Positions 48,026 through 60,490 of a DNA stretch of 64,000 bases are shown piece by piece; the stretch's first letter is position 1; the number at the start of each line of letters is the position of its first letter. The stretch is from Lobosporangium transversale (Eukaryota; Mortierellomycota; Mortierellomycetes; Mortierellales; Mortierellaceae). The stretch is taken from contig NW_019029029.1 of the NCBI RefSeq assembly GCF_002105155.1, positions 1 to 64,000 of the forward strand, in the 5' to 3' direction. The notes below the pieces were generated by a model, which searched no databases, had not been told where the DNA came from, and saw nothing but the letters and a program-made list of their open reading frames with translations. The position numbers and the translations under genes are program-made.

Positions 48026-48899
48026 ATTAGAAATGTAGACTGACTGAAGTTTTACTTGACATTATTGTTTATCATCATTATTGCCTTTTTTTTTTTTTAC
48101 AATTGTTGCTTTCATTATTACTATGAGTATGACAAAAAAAAAAAAGTTGAATATACATATTATACATAGCTATACTACAGATACCAAAAAAAAAAAAAAA
48201 AAAAAAAAATGAAGAAAGAATTATCATGACAATGATGCGCCAAAATGGTGTGAGAGAGATGTAATACATGCATGAGCATGGGCCTTTCAATTCTCCTTTT
48301 TTTTTTTGCGAAGCACTCCCACAAAAAAAAAAAATCTGCCCCTAGACTGTGCAATGAGATAGGGTTGTATGTGGTTATGTGCATCCTTCATCAAAATCTG
48401 ATTAAATTCAGAGATTGATCAAAGAGTAAAAAGAAAAAGAAAGGCTCTGGGCCTGCCTTTAATGAATCTCCCCCAACATGGCCATAATAGGATACAAATA
48501 AACCTTCAATGATTTGACCCATGCATGCTATTCCATGCCATGCTTATTGTTTTTTTTTTTTTCTTGGATAAATAGAGACCAAATCCCCTTTCGTTTTGCT
48601 ACTGCTCATCTTTGTCTTTGTCTTTATCTTCCACTTCCTATCCCTTCCAGTTTATCACTATCCTTGTTATTTGTTCTTAAAACAAAGGTAAAGAAGGAAT
48701 ACTAGCCCACATCCTGGCTGTCCATCTTTGTTCATATGAACCAAATATGCTTTCTGCTTAAGTTGCCAGGCGTTATATGACTGCATTATTGCTTTTATTT
48801 TTTATTTTTTAGATATATTCTCTGATATATTATTCTCGCATGCATTGTATTGATGTTAGAATATACTTTTTCTTCTCTTTTTAATATAGTAAGATCAAC
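48026..48899. other. intergenic region
   Basis: A24 tract at about 48186-48209, several shorter A/T runs, and a T-rich leader before the transporter start. Nothing coding was seen. Confidence 0.6.
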
Positions 48900-49119
48900 A
48901 TGGATTCTAGGACATTGACAAAGCTTCCTCGAAATATGCTCTACTGTGGATTGGTAGCATCGCTGACATCTTTTTCAATCGGATACGTGATCGGCTCACC
49001 CAACATTCCAGAGAACTCCATTCGAGGCAAAGATGGTAGCTGTGGACCTAATCCTTACACAATCCAAGCTGGTTTCCCTAATTGTCTAGAGTTTTCTGAT
49101 CTCATATGGGTAATACTCT

Positions 49120-49157
<38 letters not shown>

Positions 49158-49806
49158 GAATCTAACCAATCTCTTTTATTTTCCTCATTCATCGATTGGT
49201 TCCTCCTTTAATACGATTCTCACCCCATCGCCACTTTAGGGATTCGCAGTGGGCTCGTTCTGTATAGGAGCCTGCATAGGAGGATTTGTCGGTGGGGATA
49301 TACAGAATCGTGTCGGACGAATCAGATCGTTGATGATCACCAACTTTGTTCTCATTCTCGGCTCCCTTATCCTCAGCTTAACCTATCATCAGATCCAATT
49401 TATTGTCGGACGTATCGTCGTTGGTTTGGCTTGTGGATTGGGCAGTGTAGTCACCCCTACTTATTTGGGTGAGATCTCGACCACGTCTGGCAGAGGCTTC
49501 TTGGGTGCTCTTTATCAACTCTTTATTCTCATTGGATTGGTTCTTTCCAATTTTATTGGTCTAGCGTGGGCTTCACCCCCAGGTTGGCGCATCGTCTTTG
49601 CTGTGAACGCAATCCCTGCTCTCCTTCAAGCTTTTGTCCTTTTCACCTTGGTTGAAAGCCCTAGGTACCTGGTCTCGAAACAGCGCCTTGAGGAAGCCCA
49701 TCTATCCCTTCAGAAACTTCGAGGTCCTGTTGAGGAAGTCGATGTGAGTCAAGAGTTGGATGATATGGTGCTCTTACTTCTAGGGATTCAAAGCAAACAA
49801 GGACAA

Positions 49807-49846
<40 letters not shown>

Positions 49847-50631
49847 GACGTGAAGAGGGAAATGGAGAAAAAGACAAAGCAACCTCCTTAAAAGATACAG
49901 GCTCATCAGAGAAAATTCACCATTCCTTAACGATTACAGAGAGCGAATCCAGTATTTTACATCTCTCAAAACCAACGACTCAAGAGTCGTATGGAATCTT
50001 TCAGCTCCTCCGATCCGAGTGTCGTGGTTTAGCCCTGATAGGCGTTACAATTCATTTCCTTCAACAAGCATCAGGCATCAACGGCCTAGTGTATTACTCG
50101 ACTTCATTCCTTGCTAATGTCTTTGGATCAGAAAATTCAAAATATATCACCATTGGCATTTCCTGCTGTAGTTTACTAGTCTGTATCTTGTCAGTCTATC
50201 TAGTCGATCGATTCCCCCGCAAGTCTCTCATGCTCACTTCCTTCATCGGTCTCAGTCTGTCTGCGATCCTTGTTATTATCAGCACATACTTTGATCTGAG
50301 TTATCTTATTGTCGTGGCCGTCTTTATGTATTTTATCGCCTTCAATATGGCTTTAGGCCCTATCCCCTGGTTATTAGTGTCAGAGATGCTACCAACGTAT
50401 GCGTTATCACCTGCGTCCAGTATAGCTACAGGGGTGAACTGGGGGACCAACTTTATCGTCGGATTAGTCTTTCCATCCATGACAAGAGTGTTGGGCAATG
50501 GAACATTCTTTGTCTTTGGTGCCTTTAATATCTTTGGTATTTTTTATGTTTGGTATATTGTTCCAGAGACGAAAGGTCGCTCAGTCGAAATGGTCATGGC
50601 AGAAAAGGGTGTTGCACCACGTGTAAAATAA
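48900..50631 (+). CDS. MFS sugar transporter (SP family)
   Basis: This is a plasma-membrane hexose-type transporter with about twelve membrane segments. Exons are 48900-49109 and 49240-50631 (533 residues). Sugar-porter signatures are present: GRIVVGLACGLGSVVTPTYL, the loop motif GDIQNRVGRIRS, VESPRYLV, FLQQASGINGLVYYS, VDRFPRKSLM, GPIPWLLVSEMLP and PETKGRS. The first extracellular loop has Cys residues and is short. The central cytoplasmic loop carries a run of 14 Gln followed by a charged segment, which is atypical. The single 130-nt intron holds a T35 tract (49122-49156). The overall pattern is closer to GLUT-like fungal porters than to high-affinity yeast Hxt, but substrate is not predictable. 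Confidence 0.93.
49122..49156 (+). repeat. T35 tract in the transporter intron
   Basis: An uninterrupted T35 within a 130-nt intron, the longest homopolymer I counted in the window. Confidence 0.9.
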
Positions 50632-50787
50632 AACGAGACGTTCTCTCTTTCTTCACTTGCTTCTTTTACATTATCAACAATACATATTCATATCCATAGG
50701 AATGCTAGCAACATGATAAAAGCAACACAATGATAATTTCAGGTACCAAAATCTCCTTGGAAGGATACCTAGGTCAATTAGAGTCAA

Positions 50788-50818
<31 letters not shown>

Positions 50819-51050
50819 TGTGTTGGCTGGCACATTTTCTATGACATTGGTTTCTTTTTTTTCAGTCCCAAAATTCAATAACTAGGAAAATCTTTATCAA
50901 GTGGTTTTTCTTCTTTTTTGTTTCCCTTTTTCTTTTGTTATCCAAAAATTCAAAAATCGAAGATATAAAAAAAAGTGAGAGAGGAGTGTAAGGAGAAAAA
51001 AAAGAAAAAGGATGAAAAAGGAAAGAAAATGAGCCTATCCCTTTCACTGT
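50632..51050. other. convergent 3' intergenic region
   Basis: Lies between tail-to-tail genes; holds a T26 tract (about 50790) and an A-rich stretch. Nothing coding was seen. Confidence 0.6.
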
Positions 51051-51142
51051 CTAGTTGTAAATAGTTTTCTCTCGAAGATGAATAGGGGTGCCTGCTGCAT
51101 CAGGAATGACCTTCTCGAGTTTCTATTGTAAGTTCATATATT

Positions 51143-51179
<37 letters not shown>

Positions 51180-51829
51180 ATTAATAGAACTATTCACTTC
51201 ACTTCAAAAAGAAGCTTTATCTCTTCTCCTTCATTAAATAAAGTGTTTGTGGATACGATGACATTACAAGCTTTGAAAAAACACATTCGTTAAAGGTCCT
51301 CTCGGGCTTGCGGCATGCATAGTAATGCTGGTTGTGCTTTTCCAAACACTTGTAATGCGCCTCCCATTCCTTTTCACAGTTCTCCCTGAGCTTCGTGATC
51401 CTACAAGTAAAAAAAAAGAAAGAAAGAAAGATAGAACCATTATAAGCTCGTATCAGCAAATGTTTTATAAAATAGGCAATTGCCTCAGTAAGCAGCAATT
51501 GACTTTTAACTTCTTTGTGTGAAAATGTACAAATTTGTTTATGTATTCATATCCATAAATATGAAAAAGAAAGGAAAGGCTTACAGGTCCATGGCACAAC
51601 GTGTGACCTTACGACCCTCCTTCAGACAGTGGGCTGGATCGTTGTTTTCTTCTTTACAAAGCATGAAATCCTCATTATAGTCCTTGCAATAGGCTCCGAT
51701 GAAGAAAGCAGCCGACTTGAGAGGTGCAGACGTTGCACCCACCTCTGGATGGGCTGCTTCTTCAGGTGCGGGAGTAGGGTCAATAAACTTGCCCGTGGTG
51801 AGGAATGAAGCTTCACGATGAGTGGCCAT
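51051..51829 (-). CDS. NDUFA8: complex I accessory subunit NDUFA8 (double CHCH)
   Basis: This is an intermembrane-space subunit of NADH:ubiquinone oxidoreductase. Exons (minus) are 51829-51585, 51400-51268 and 51122-51051, giving 149 residues. Two CHCH pairs are visible: CKDYNEDFMLC with CLKEGRKVTRC, and CEKEWEAHYKC with CRKPERTFNEC, all CX9C as required for Mia40-dependent import. There is no presequence, which also fits. The split codon at the first intron restores MDLITKLRENC. The last exon (KLEKVIPDAAGTPIHLREKTIYN) was found by following the frame past a 145-nt intron containing a long T tract on the sense strand. Without it the protein would lack its C-terminus. Confidence 0.94.
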
Positions 51830-54304
51830 TGTAACAGCTGGATGATTATAAATTAAAAAAATAAAAAAAAATAAAAAGAATGGAGAAATGATATTTTTTT
51901 CATGTGGTAAGCATGCCATTGTATATCATGATAGTTTGATCCATTCAAGACGCGTGTTGACTCCTATGACTCCTATGACTCCTAGATCTCTTCCTGCAGA
52001 TACATACAAAAAGGTTGAAAAATAAATGGGCGATTCCTGCAAGAGAATGAAATAAGAAATTAAAATATAAAACTAAAAAGTGAGTGTTTTAATTCCTGCT
52101 GCGTTGCTGACCAAAGAAGGGAAAAGGGTGAGTGTGTGATAGGGTATTTGGAGCCAGATCCTGGTCGGCGACAGACGTGATGTTGGATAATGAAGGTATC
52201 GCTCAAAGGAAATAGATCAGTTCGGAGGAGGAAAGGCTTTTTTTTACGGATGCGATAAAAACCACTTTCGAAGACGCTCTGTATCACTTAATAGCGATCT
52301 CTGATTGGCTGAAGAAAATAGTGAAATACTCAATCTCTCATTCCACCCACATGTTGAGTGTTCCTGAAAAGTCAGAGCTTCCAAAGTTCTCTCTTTCTAG
52401 ATTCAATAGTTTAACTGGATACCAATATACTACAACAGTATTCGAGAGGCTACCCCAAGTAGGGCATTAATCTATTTTTATTAAAGATCAACTTTGTATT
52501 TCTACTTCTTGATGCATATATTACTGCTGTTTATTGTGCTGCACACAGCGCAGAGGCTTTCTGTATGGCTTGTACTACTTCTCACATCTCGATGCTTTCT
52601 AAGCGAGCCATGCCTCGTCAGTAGTGTCTAATAATCTGCCTTGCTCAGTCGCAGATACCCTAGAAATCTCAGGCTCCTCATGTACCAGCTCCTCTAAAAG
52701 CAGTTGTTCTCAAAGCTCTCAGTGTCCAGGATAAAAAAGAACCGATATAAGGGAGCTCTAACGCTGCTAGCCAATATGCTTGCAGAGCATTTTTCGTCGA
52801 AATATTTCAAGTCATGTACACCGCAGAATATCCGAAACAGAACTTGTCTCTCCATTTCCTCAGTTCCTGCAACTATCATAGCGACGAAACTCCATGCTAG
52901 GGGCCATTTCCCTTGTCATAATGGGTAGAAAGGCCTTGCTTTTCCTGATTTCCCATCCAAAGATGTGTGTCGAAATGAGTGGGTCTTTCCCCTTCCTCTT
53001 CTTTTTAACCGTTATGGCGTAAAGGATATTATGGATATCGCCGTAAGCAATGAAATCATCACTTGATTGTGGTTGGTTTTCATCCTCGTCGCTTAAGAGC
53101 ATCGTGAACTTGGTATGATCCATTGTTTATTGGTTCATAGTTATAGGAATCGATATGCCCCTTAGAATCATAGCCCTGGTCTTTGCTTGGTCGCTTTGAA
53201 TTTGCATTATATACCGAAGTCATTTTTGCTGCATGGCTTATGGTTATGCTCCAGGAAATACTCAATTCGGTAGACAGTATTAAATCAGGATACGCACTTG
53301 CATTTGATCGATTTCTTTGTTATCCTGCGATGCCAGACTTCCCATCAGACACTCGCCCTTTGACCACTTTCTAACTCCTTCTACAGTGACAATAGTGCCT
53401 GATTATAACCTCACCAATTCTCTCCTTTACGGCCTCATTGGTATATTTGGCGGTATCTGTGGAATGAGGTCGAGACTTGGCATGGGGCAGAAAATTGGTG
53501 CCAATGCAGGCTTGGTATCATAGCCACCAATCATCTAAATACGTCGCACTGAGGGTAAAAGCCAGATAATGCTTCTTGTACCATTTAAAGCTATGATCAT
53601 CCTGTATTCCAAGTTCCTCAGCAGCTATAAGAATATATGAATCAAAAAAAGGGTTTTCTTTGCTGCATTCGTCACCTTCTTCTAGAGTTCCATATCAAGA
53701 TCTTTTGCAGATCTTTGATTATTTTGGCATCGTCATCACTGCCATCCCAGCATTCCACATCGCCTGTCTTTCCAGCAGCAAAAATGGCATCACCTCCAAT
53801 ATCATTGTCTTCAGTGTCGTCACGGTCATCCATGCATATTTGCGAAATACTATGTTCCACCTCCTTACCTTTTTGTCTGCACTATCGCTACCTTCGCTAA
53901 ATCTGACTCTATTTGACCCATGATCAAGCTCAGCTAGGCGAAGCTTCTAAATTAAATCAAGTCAGCTCCTGATACTAAAAACACTATCACTACTACCATA
54001 AGAAAATCAATCCATCGGATTCTTTGTAATGCTCGATATAATTCCCAAAAATTTCTCATCATGAATCTCATACGAATCTAATTGATTTACTTCAGGAATA
54101 ATTGTTGTTTATGAATTGAAGCCGCTGTAAATCGGAGCCAAAAATTGATTGACATGATAAGTGTTCTAATCTCTTAGTGTATTTCAAAGTAGCAGGGACC
54201 TTGTACATTAAGGAAGGGCTTAGCACTAATAAAATACAAGGAATGTCCAGTAGAGATTGGCAAGTACACGTTGGTAATTAAATATTTTAGTCATCCTTGT
54301 GTAT

Positions 54305-54335
<31 letters not shown>

Positions 54336-54405
54336 GGCTTAATTAATAGATGTAATGCTATGAATGCTATGGTTTTTTCATTTTTATGGCGAGAAAAAAG
54401 TGTAA
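51830..54405. other. 2.5-kb region without an assignable gene
   Basis: Minus-strand reading between about 53930 and 52690 gives protein-like pieces in shifting frames. Examples are MGQIESDLAKVAIVQTKR, IGGDAIFAAGKTGDVECWDG, TNEAVKERIGEVIIRHY, SSDDFIAYGDIHNILYAI and GWEIRKSKAFLPIMTREM. Stops fall between them and splice sites do not rescue a continuous frame. It may be a decayed gene or a fast-evolving one with many introns. A T27 tract lies at 54309. I recognise no domain. Confidence 0.35.
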
Positions 54406-55819
54406 TCAGAAATCCAAATCAAGCCATTTTGCATAATAGGCACAGCCTGCAGGATTGACAGGCCCATCCTCCGTGCAGAAATCAGCAACAGGACACACAC
54501 CACAGGGACAGTCCTGCCATGCAGACTCAACCTTCTTATCCCGTATAGCCTTATAAACCCAATCCGATTCTGTATCTCCGTCTTCATCATCCCAATCTTC
54601 ATCTACTTGTGCCATAAACCGCTCAACCTTGCCATCGTACACTAGAACATCCAATAACATCGTGATATCATCCACACTCAAATCCACTTGACTAATCCTC
54701 TTTTCCATGATATGCTTGCGAACAGCTGCGGCAGAAGGATAAGCTTTATGAGATGGTGTATAGATCGAACTAGAGTCTCTTGGATACGACTATTACAAAT
54801 TTATAAAGCAGTTCGATATAGTTGTATTAGGTGCTTTTTTTTTTCTCTTTCAAGTTCACACTCAATCAAAAAAAAAAAAAAAAAAAAAACACACACACAC
54901 ACGCAGACTTCAAGTTATCATTCATCCGCATACCTTTATAAGAATAAACTTGTAACACTGATACGTCAACTGCTCAACAAAATCCACATCCAATTCTTGA
55001 TCTGTAAACCATGGTCCTCCCGTGACTTCGACAGAGGGTGTCAACTCCATTAACATGTACAATTTCCTGGTTGGATGTTTGACTGATTTTATAGCCTTAA
55101 CAAGTGCTTTCTGCTCCAGCACTCTTAAACATCTTTTGATCACAGCCTCATGTAGATTTGTCTTTGCTTTCAAATGTTTTGTCCAAATGCCCTCGTTTCC
55201 AGAAGATCGAATTGTGTTGTATACAACTTGTTCCTCTCCATGTAATGCGCCTGCTCTAAATATATTCACAATATTAGAAGGAAAAAGAGAGTTTACTCCA
55301 GTTAAGAGGAAAGTAGATTTTTAGTCGAAATAGATATTGTCATGTGGATCAAGCCAAAAAGAAAGCTTACTTTCCAACATCTTCTTTCTTTAATGCCTTA
55401 TAAATAAGTTCGCCTCTGACTTGAAACACCTCAATGTATCCCTACAGATCATCACCAAGAGTAAAATAAATTCTTAATTTGTGTTTATAAATATTCCGGA
55501 GTCAGGAACACTTTTTTTAAGAAAAAGAAAAGGAGTACCTTCGTTAGGAGCGAATTTATAGCAACTCCTGTGTCTTTTGGCTCACATTCTGCGTGAAGTG
55601 CTAGAAAATCTATCGTTGTCAGTCCCTATTGCAAGTCCAGCAGTAACATTATGAGCAGCGGTTGGTATCATTTACAAATAGTGTTGATAATACTGGAATA
55701 GGAGATTAAACGCCTGCCCTTGCTTCAAAAAATAATATAAAGTAAAATAAACCTACGTTATTTCCTGCTTTTAAGCACTCGTTGTAAAAGAGATCTTCCA
55801 TCCCTTGAGTGTCGGCCAT
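54406..55819 (-). CDS. RPC34: RNA polymerase III subunit RPC34/RPC6
   Basis: This is a Pol III-specific subunit with winged-helix domains that acts in promoter opening and contacts TFIIIB. Exons (minus) are 55819-55757, 55625-55539, 55441-55371, 55255-54934 and 54789-54406, giving 308 residues. Family landmarks are ALHGEEQVVYNTIRSSGNEGIWTKHL, IKRCLRVLEQKALVKAIKSV, HPTRKLYML, EVTGGPWFTDQE and ISQVDLSVDDI. The C-terminus keeps the Cys cluster CPCGVCPVADFC with a final Cys in NPAGC, the [4Fe-4S] site known in this subunit, and ends YYAKWLDLDF. Every split codon is restored. It is 255 bp downstream of the RPN8 stop on the same strand, without sign of co-transcription. Confidence 0.95.
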
Positions 55820-56074
55820 TGTATACAATGTATGAAAATAAATGAAATGTAGATGTCCTTTGATTCCTGTAAAATGCTGGTATTATTTGTTTGGAAATGA
55901 ATTACCTTGTTGGTATGCCAACTTTTACATGCAAGTCAAAAAAAAAAAAAAAATAGCATTGTGTAGCAGTTGGTGGCTTTGAATTTAGTTTTTACTCCAT
56001 TCTGTGAGATGGTTTTTATGTAAAATGTGTATGTTACACTATGAAAAAGAAAACTTCAAATTGGCATTTTTTTT

Positions 56075-57555
56075 TTACTTGGTTGCTTCTTTGCCAGGTT
56101 TTACATCCTTAGTCTCCTTTCCTTCCTTAGCATCTCCTTCTGAAGTTGTGTCTTGTTTTCCATCCTTATCAGCATTATCCAGTTCCTCCTCTGCTCTCTT
56201 ATTCTCGATCTTATTATTGATAAGATTGTGCAATGCAATGACAGATCGGATCAATGACGACAAGTAAATCACCAACAATTGATCGTTTGTCTTGACGGAG
56301 AAACTCTTGATTGTGTCTGGATCCTCAAGATTTGGAAGACGATTGAAAATGTCCTGAAGGTTGTAGATAATTTGATGGTTGATCGGTAAGGATCCTGCAA
56401 CAACCTTACCTAGGTACTCCTGGATCTCTTCTAATCTCTGTTGCAAACCCTTCAGAGAACGCAGCTGGTCTCCAACACGGGTCGAGAGTGTACCCACAAC
56501 GTTATCCTTGATATCACGCAACAAATGCTCGACTCCAATCTCCTCTGCCTCCTCTGCTTCAATTTCCGAAGGAACATGGACAAAAGTCTTTGTCGTGGCA
56601 GTTCCGTCCTAGCATTAACAATATATCCAGAGTTATGAGATTAGTCTTTTTTTTTGCGTATGTTGTCACCCAATAAGCCCTTTATTGATTCACCCCAGTC
56701 ATAATACACAACGGTATTAAACAATAACAATAACAATAATAACTTACATCACGAATCTCTTCGACTGCAAAGTAAGCATCAGTTGGGATCTCCAGATCTG
56801 TAGGCTTCACATCAATGATGACGAGTGCTGGGTTGGGCGTGTACTTTTTGAACAATTCGTTGATTTCAAGATCAGAACCGCGTAACTTTGGGCCACTGTG
56901 ATACCAGCCGACCATACGCTCCTTTGCTAGCGTTTCATTAGGCATAATCGAATCAACCAATAAGGAGATCAATAACAATATGTGTTAGATTTCATTTTAA
57001 AAAAATAAAGTGGCGTTTTGAACATGTCAACTATTATTTTTAAAAAAAACACGTTTTTCATAGTGGCCACTTACCATTGACTTTACGGAACATATCGTTC
57101 ATTGCTTCAACATAGTTATGATCCAAGAACCAAACCGACGGATCTTTGTCATCTTCCTCAAAGGGCACTAGTAATATTATATTTTTTTTAAAAAAATAAA
57201 ATAAAACGAGGGTCAATGAAACAAAAGCGAAGTATCAATTGCTGATCAGGTCGGGATTTCTAATATTCCATAGACAATCACGTAAACCAATCTATCAAGG
57301 TATCTTTTCCTTTTTTTTTTCTTTACCTGCGAAGCTGTTGGCAACATTAACCTTATTTCCATTGGCCTGACCCAAAAGGACACCAAGAGCACGCTTTTTT
57401 GTATTCTTAGCTACACGATTATAATGGTCAACAACAGAAAGAAGGACCAAAGGATGTACTGTCACAAGCGAGTTCTGGACCACAGCAGCAGGAGTGTTGT
57501 TGCTGTTGTTAGCAGTGGCGCCGGCCGTAGTAGTTGTGGATGTGGTAGGTGACAT
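56075..57555 (-). CDS. RPN8: 26S proteasome lid subunit RPN8 (PSMD7)
   Basis: This is the non-catalytic MPN subunit that pairs with RPN11 in the proteasome lid. Exons (minus) are 57555-57327, 57167-57075, 56926-56748 and 56608-56075, giving 344 residues. A Thr/Asn/Ala-rich N-terminal tail of about 28 residues precedes the MPN domain: [57 protein letters not shown]. The JAMM metal motif is lost as expected ([16 protein letters not shown], no HxHPxF). The C-terminal helices contain VGVEHLL-like [38 protein letters not shown] and a Lys/Glu-rich tail. Introns are 98-159 nt. The call is firm. Confidence 0.96.
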
Positions 57556-58040
57556 GGTCTTAAGAGTGCAAATGGGCTTTCTCCTGAGTCGGCGCTAGTC
57601 TTTTCCAAAGTTATTTTTACTGGATTCTGGCTGTAATGATGAGTAAAAGGGGAATCCGGTCAGCGAAAAATGAAATGTAAATGAATGATGCGTCTTTCTC
57701 TTTTGGCATGTGCCTATTTCCACGCGTGCGTCAGTCCTGCTTGCACTACGATTATATTTTAAGCAAAATGGTGGCTCAATTACGTTGCAAATGTGGCTGA
57801 ACTTTTTAGACTTTCGACCAAGAGCTCGAACGAATCTAAAATCTGCACAGAATATCGAACTGGACGGGGATGATAGAATCCAATGGCTGCTTGCCAGCGG
57901 CTTTATGAGCATGAGCAGCTAAATTCAGTGAGCGTATGGATAGCGAGGACCTGACAGAAGCATTTTTTATTTATTTATATGTATATTTATTGGTAAACAA
58001 ACAGTCTTGCTATTACAGCTTTTCACCGTTGTACCCATGC
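57556..58040. other. RPN8 upstream region
   Basis: Presumed promoter of RPN8. No coding sequence was recognised. Confidence 0.5.
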
Positions 58041-58178
58041 TTAGTAGAAATAACCAACAAAGCTACCTTCACCAATGACACCAGAATGGGTGAGAAGATC
58101 AATAAAGTATTTTAAAGGGATTAGGTAATATGCAAAGCCTGCATATGTTGAAGATTTGGGACCCAGTTCAACGGATCT
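58041..58178 (-). pseudogene. possible 3'-terminal gene fragment
   Basis: The minus strand encodes a protein-like stretch, VELGPKSSTYAGFAYY, IPLKYFIDLLTHSG and VIGEGSFVGYFY, ending at TAA (58041). It is preceded by an AG at a plausible acceptor about 55 bp inside the left tip of the long-inverted-repeat element. No upstream exon is recognisable on either side of the element, so the rest may be lost or displaced. The family is not recognised. Chance is possible given the short length. Confidence 0.3.
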
Positions 58179-58233
58179 CTATCATAAACGCGACTCATCT
58201 TCTGAACAAGCCAAAATTTGCACAGCATCCAAA

Positions 58234-58619
58234 TAAAGTATTTCTTTTGATTCATAGGCGAAAGCAACAAGGAGATCCGTTACTCACAGAATAAAAGGAA
58301 ACAAGAACAAACATCAGCCATCAAAAGCAAAAGTCTGCTAGAGATGAGGCCTGAATCAAGTATACTTCATTAGAGTAGAAACACTAGATCTTTATTTCCG
58401 ACCATCATTGGCTATATGGTAACGGCAGGTCGTGTTTACACCCTCGTCGTTATAAAGACAATAATAACAAAAAGATATGAAAGAACAGTTAGTGCAAGTG
58501 TTGGATTACTCCTATGAACCATCATGTAAATCATATACCAATCAAATAATAATAGCACATCCACAGATATACTTAAACTCTTGCCTTTTTTTCACAAGTG
58601 TTCGAAAGCGAAGGTGTCT
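58234..58619 (+). repeat. left arm of long inverted repeat
   Basis: Pairs with 60998-61383. Mismatches lie near the inner end, in ACTCCTATG/ACTCCCATG, CTTAAACTC/CTTATACTC and GCGAAGG/GCGGAGG. No ORF of note. Confidence 0.92.
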
Positions 58620-58914
58620 AAACGTCCTGGAGACACGCCTTTGAGACAGGGTCGGACATCTAATGGTGTAGTCTTTCTTGCTTTCTTGTCCCGCCCTTCA
58701 CTTTTGTTGGCCTTTTCTGCTACTTCTCTTCTTCGTTGGTACTTTTGTTAACTTCTTTTTTTTTTTTGCATTTTGTTGTTTGGTGCTTTCTTTTCTTTCT
58801 TGTACTTTCATTGACTTCTTGGTACTTTTCTTACTTACCTAAGACTGTCGCCCTACCACCCTATACAGTCCCTTACCCTTGAAGAAAAAAAAAGAAAAAA
58901 AAAACCTTCTTTCC

Positions 58915-60215
58915 GGTATTTGCTTTCTTTCTTGTACTTTCATTTGCTTTCACTTTCTTGCTATGCTTCCGTTTGTTTTCTTTTCTACTCCCTTGCCATG
59001 CTTTCGTCTGTATTCCTTTAACGCTTGTTATCTTTTCACCCATTCTCCTTTGATGGTTCGCTTTCTTGCTATCCTTTGATGGTTCACTTTCTTGCTACAC
59101 TTTGGAGATTCATTTCCTTGTTATCCTTTGTTGGTTCACTTTCTTATTATCCTTTGCTGGTTCACTTCCTTGTTATCCTTTGATGCTTCACTTTCTTGCT
59201 ATCCTTTGATGGTTCGCATCTTTGTAATCCCTTGATAGTCACTTCTTTGCTATTCTTTAGTGATTCACTTCATTGTTATCTTTTGGTGTTTCACTTTCTT
59301 GCTACCCTTTGGTGCTTCACTTGTTATTCTTTGCTAGTTCATTTCCCTGTTATCCTTTGATAGCTACTTTTTTGCTATCCTTTGGTGCTTCACTTTCTTG
59401 CTATCCTTTGATGGTTCACTTCCTTGTTACGCTTCCATATTTTATCCTTAATGCCTCACTTGGTTGCTATGCTTTCATTCTTTCCTTCCATGCTTGAGTT
59501 TCTTGTTATGCTTTCATCTCTTTCTCAGTCCTTCACTTTTATTATCCTTTCCCATGTTTTTCGGGACGCATCTCTTCCGTGTTATGTTCTGTTATGCTTT
59601 CCTTCTCGCTTTCCCTTTATTCTCTCATTGCTTCGTTTCCTTGTTATTTTTTGATTTGCTTCTCTCGACGCTTCACTTTACTATTCTATCCTCTGTTCTC
59701 TTTCGATGCTTCACTTGTTACGCTTTCTTTCTTTCTCGTTGCCTCACTTCCTTATTTGTTTTCCTTGGCGCTTTACTTTTTTTAACATATTTTCATGTGC
59801 TTCTCTTCGACGCCTCACTTCCCAGTTATCCTTTCCTTTGTTTCCCTTCAATACCTCGCTTTCTTATGTTGTCTTCATTTGTTTTCTCCCCTTCTTATTA
59901 TAACTTCCTTTGTTTTCCCTTGTGTGTGTATATGTTTTTTTTTTCCTTGTTATACTTTCATTTGTTTCCCTTCTGTGCTTCCCCTCTTATTATACTTTCA
60001 TTATGTGCTTCTATTTCTTATTTTGTTTTCTTTTTTTCTTGTTTTCACTTACTCTTCCTATGTACTTCACTCCCTTAGTTTATTTTCATTCGCTCTTTCT
60101 CAATGCTCCTTCCTCTTTCTTATTTTTCTTTCTTTTGTTGGTTACTTGCCGCCTCCCTTCCTTACCATACTTTCCCTTACCTCGTTTTCTCGCTGCTTAC
60201 CGTCCTTGGGGGTTA
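58915..60215. repeat. degenerate ~26-bp minisatellite
   Basis: Roughly fifty diverged copies of a unit near CTTTGATGGTTCACTTTCTT plus GCTATC; copies are clearest at 59045-59460 and degrade to the right. The strand is almost purely pyrimidine-rich, so the plus-strand ORFs are runs of Phe, Leu, Ser and Cys without domain content and should not be called genes. Confidence 0.82.
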
Positions 60216-60419
60216 CTTTGCCTTTGATATAGTACGGGGACAAAGAGTGTGTAGTTTAGTATAAAGTAGTGAGGGCAGGAGAAGACAACAGCCGTAGTTG
60301 AAAGAGAGTGGGAGATGACATAAAGAGGCACATGGAGAGGCAGAAGAAGTGTTTGCGCGTGTGCTTGTGTGTGAATGTATTTGACAAAGGGCTGCGGTTG
60401 AGACTTACTTTTCAAGAGG

Positions 60420-60490
60420 TAGAGAGGCGAAGAAGTGGAGAAGTGAAGAGGTGGAGAGGTGGAGAGGTGGAGAAGTGGAGAGGTGAAGAG
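60420..60490. repeat. GAGGTGGA purine minisatellite
   Basis: About eight tandem units of the type GAGGTGGA / GAAGTGGA, inside the long-inverted-repeat element. Confidence 0.75.

Noticed and set aside
59273-60232. Long plus-strand ORFs rich in Phe, Leu, Cys and Ser
   Set aside because: They are translations of the pyrimidine-rich 26-bp minisatellite in all three frames, with no domain or conserved pattern.
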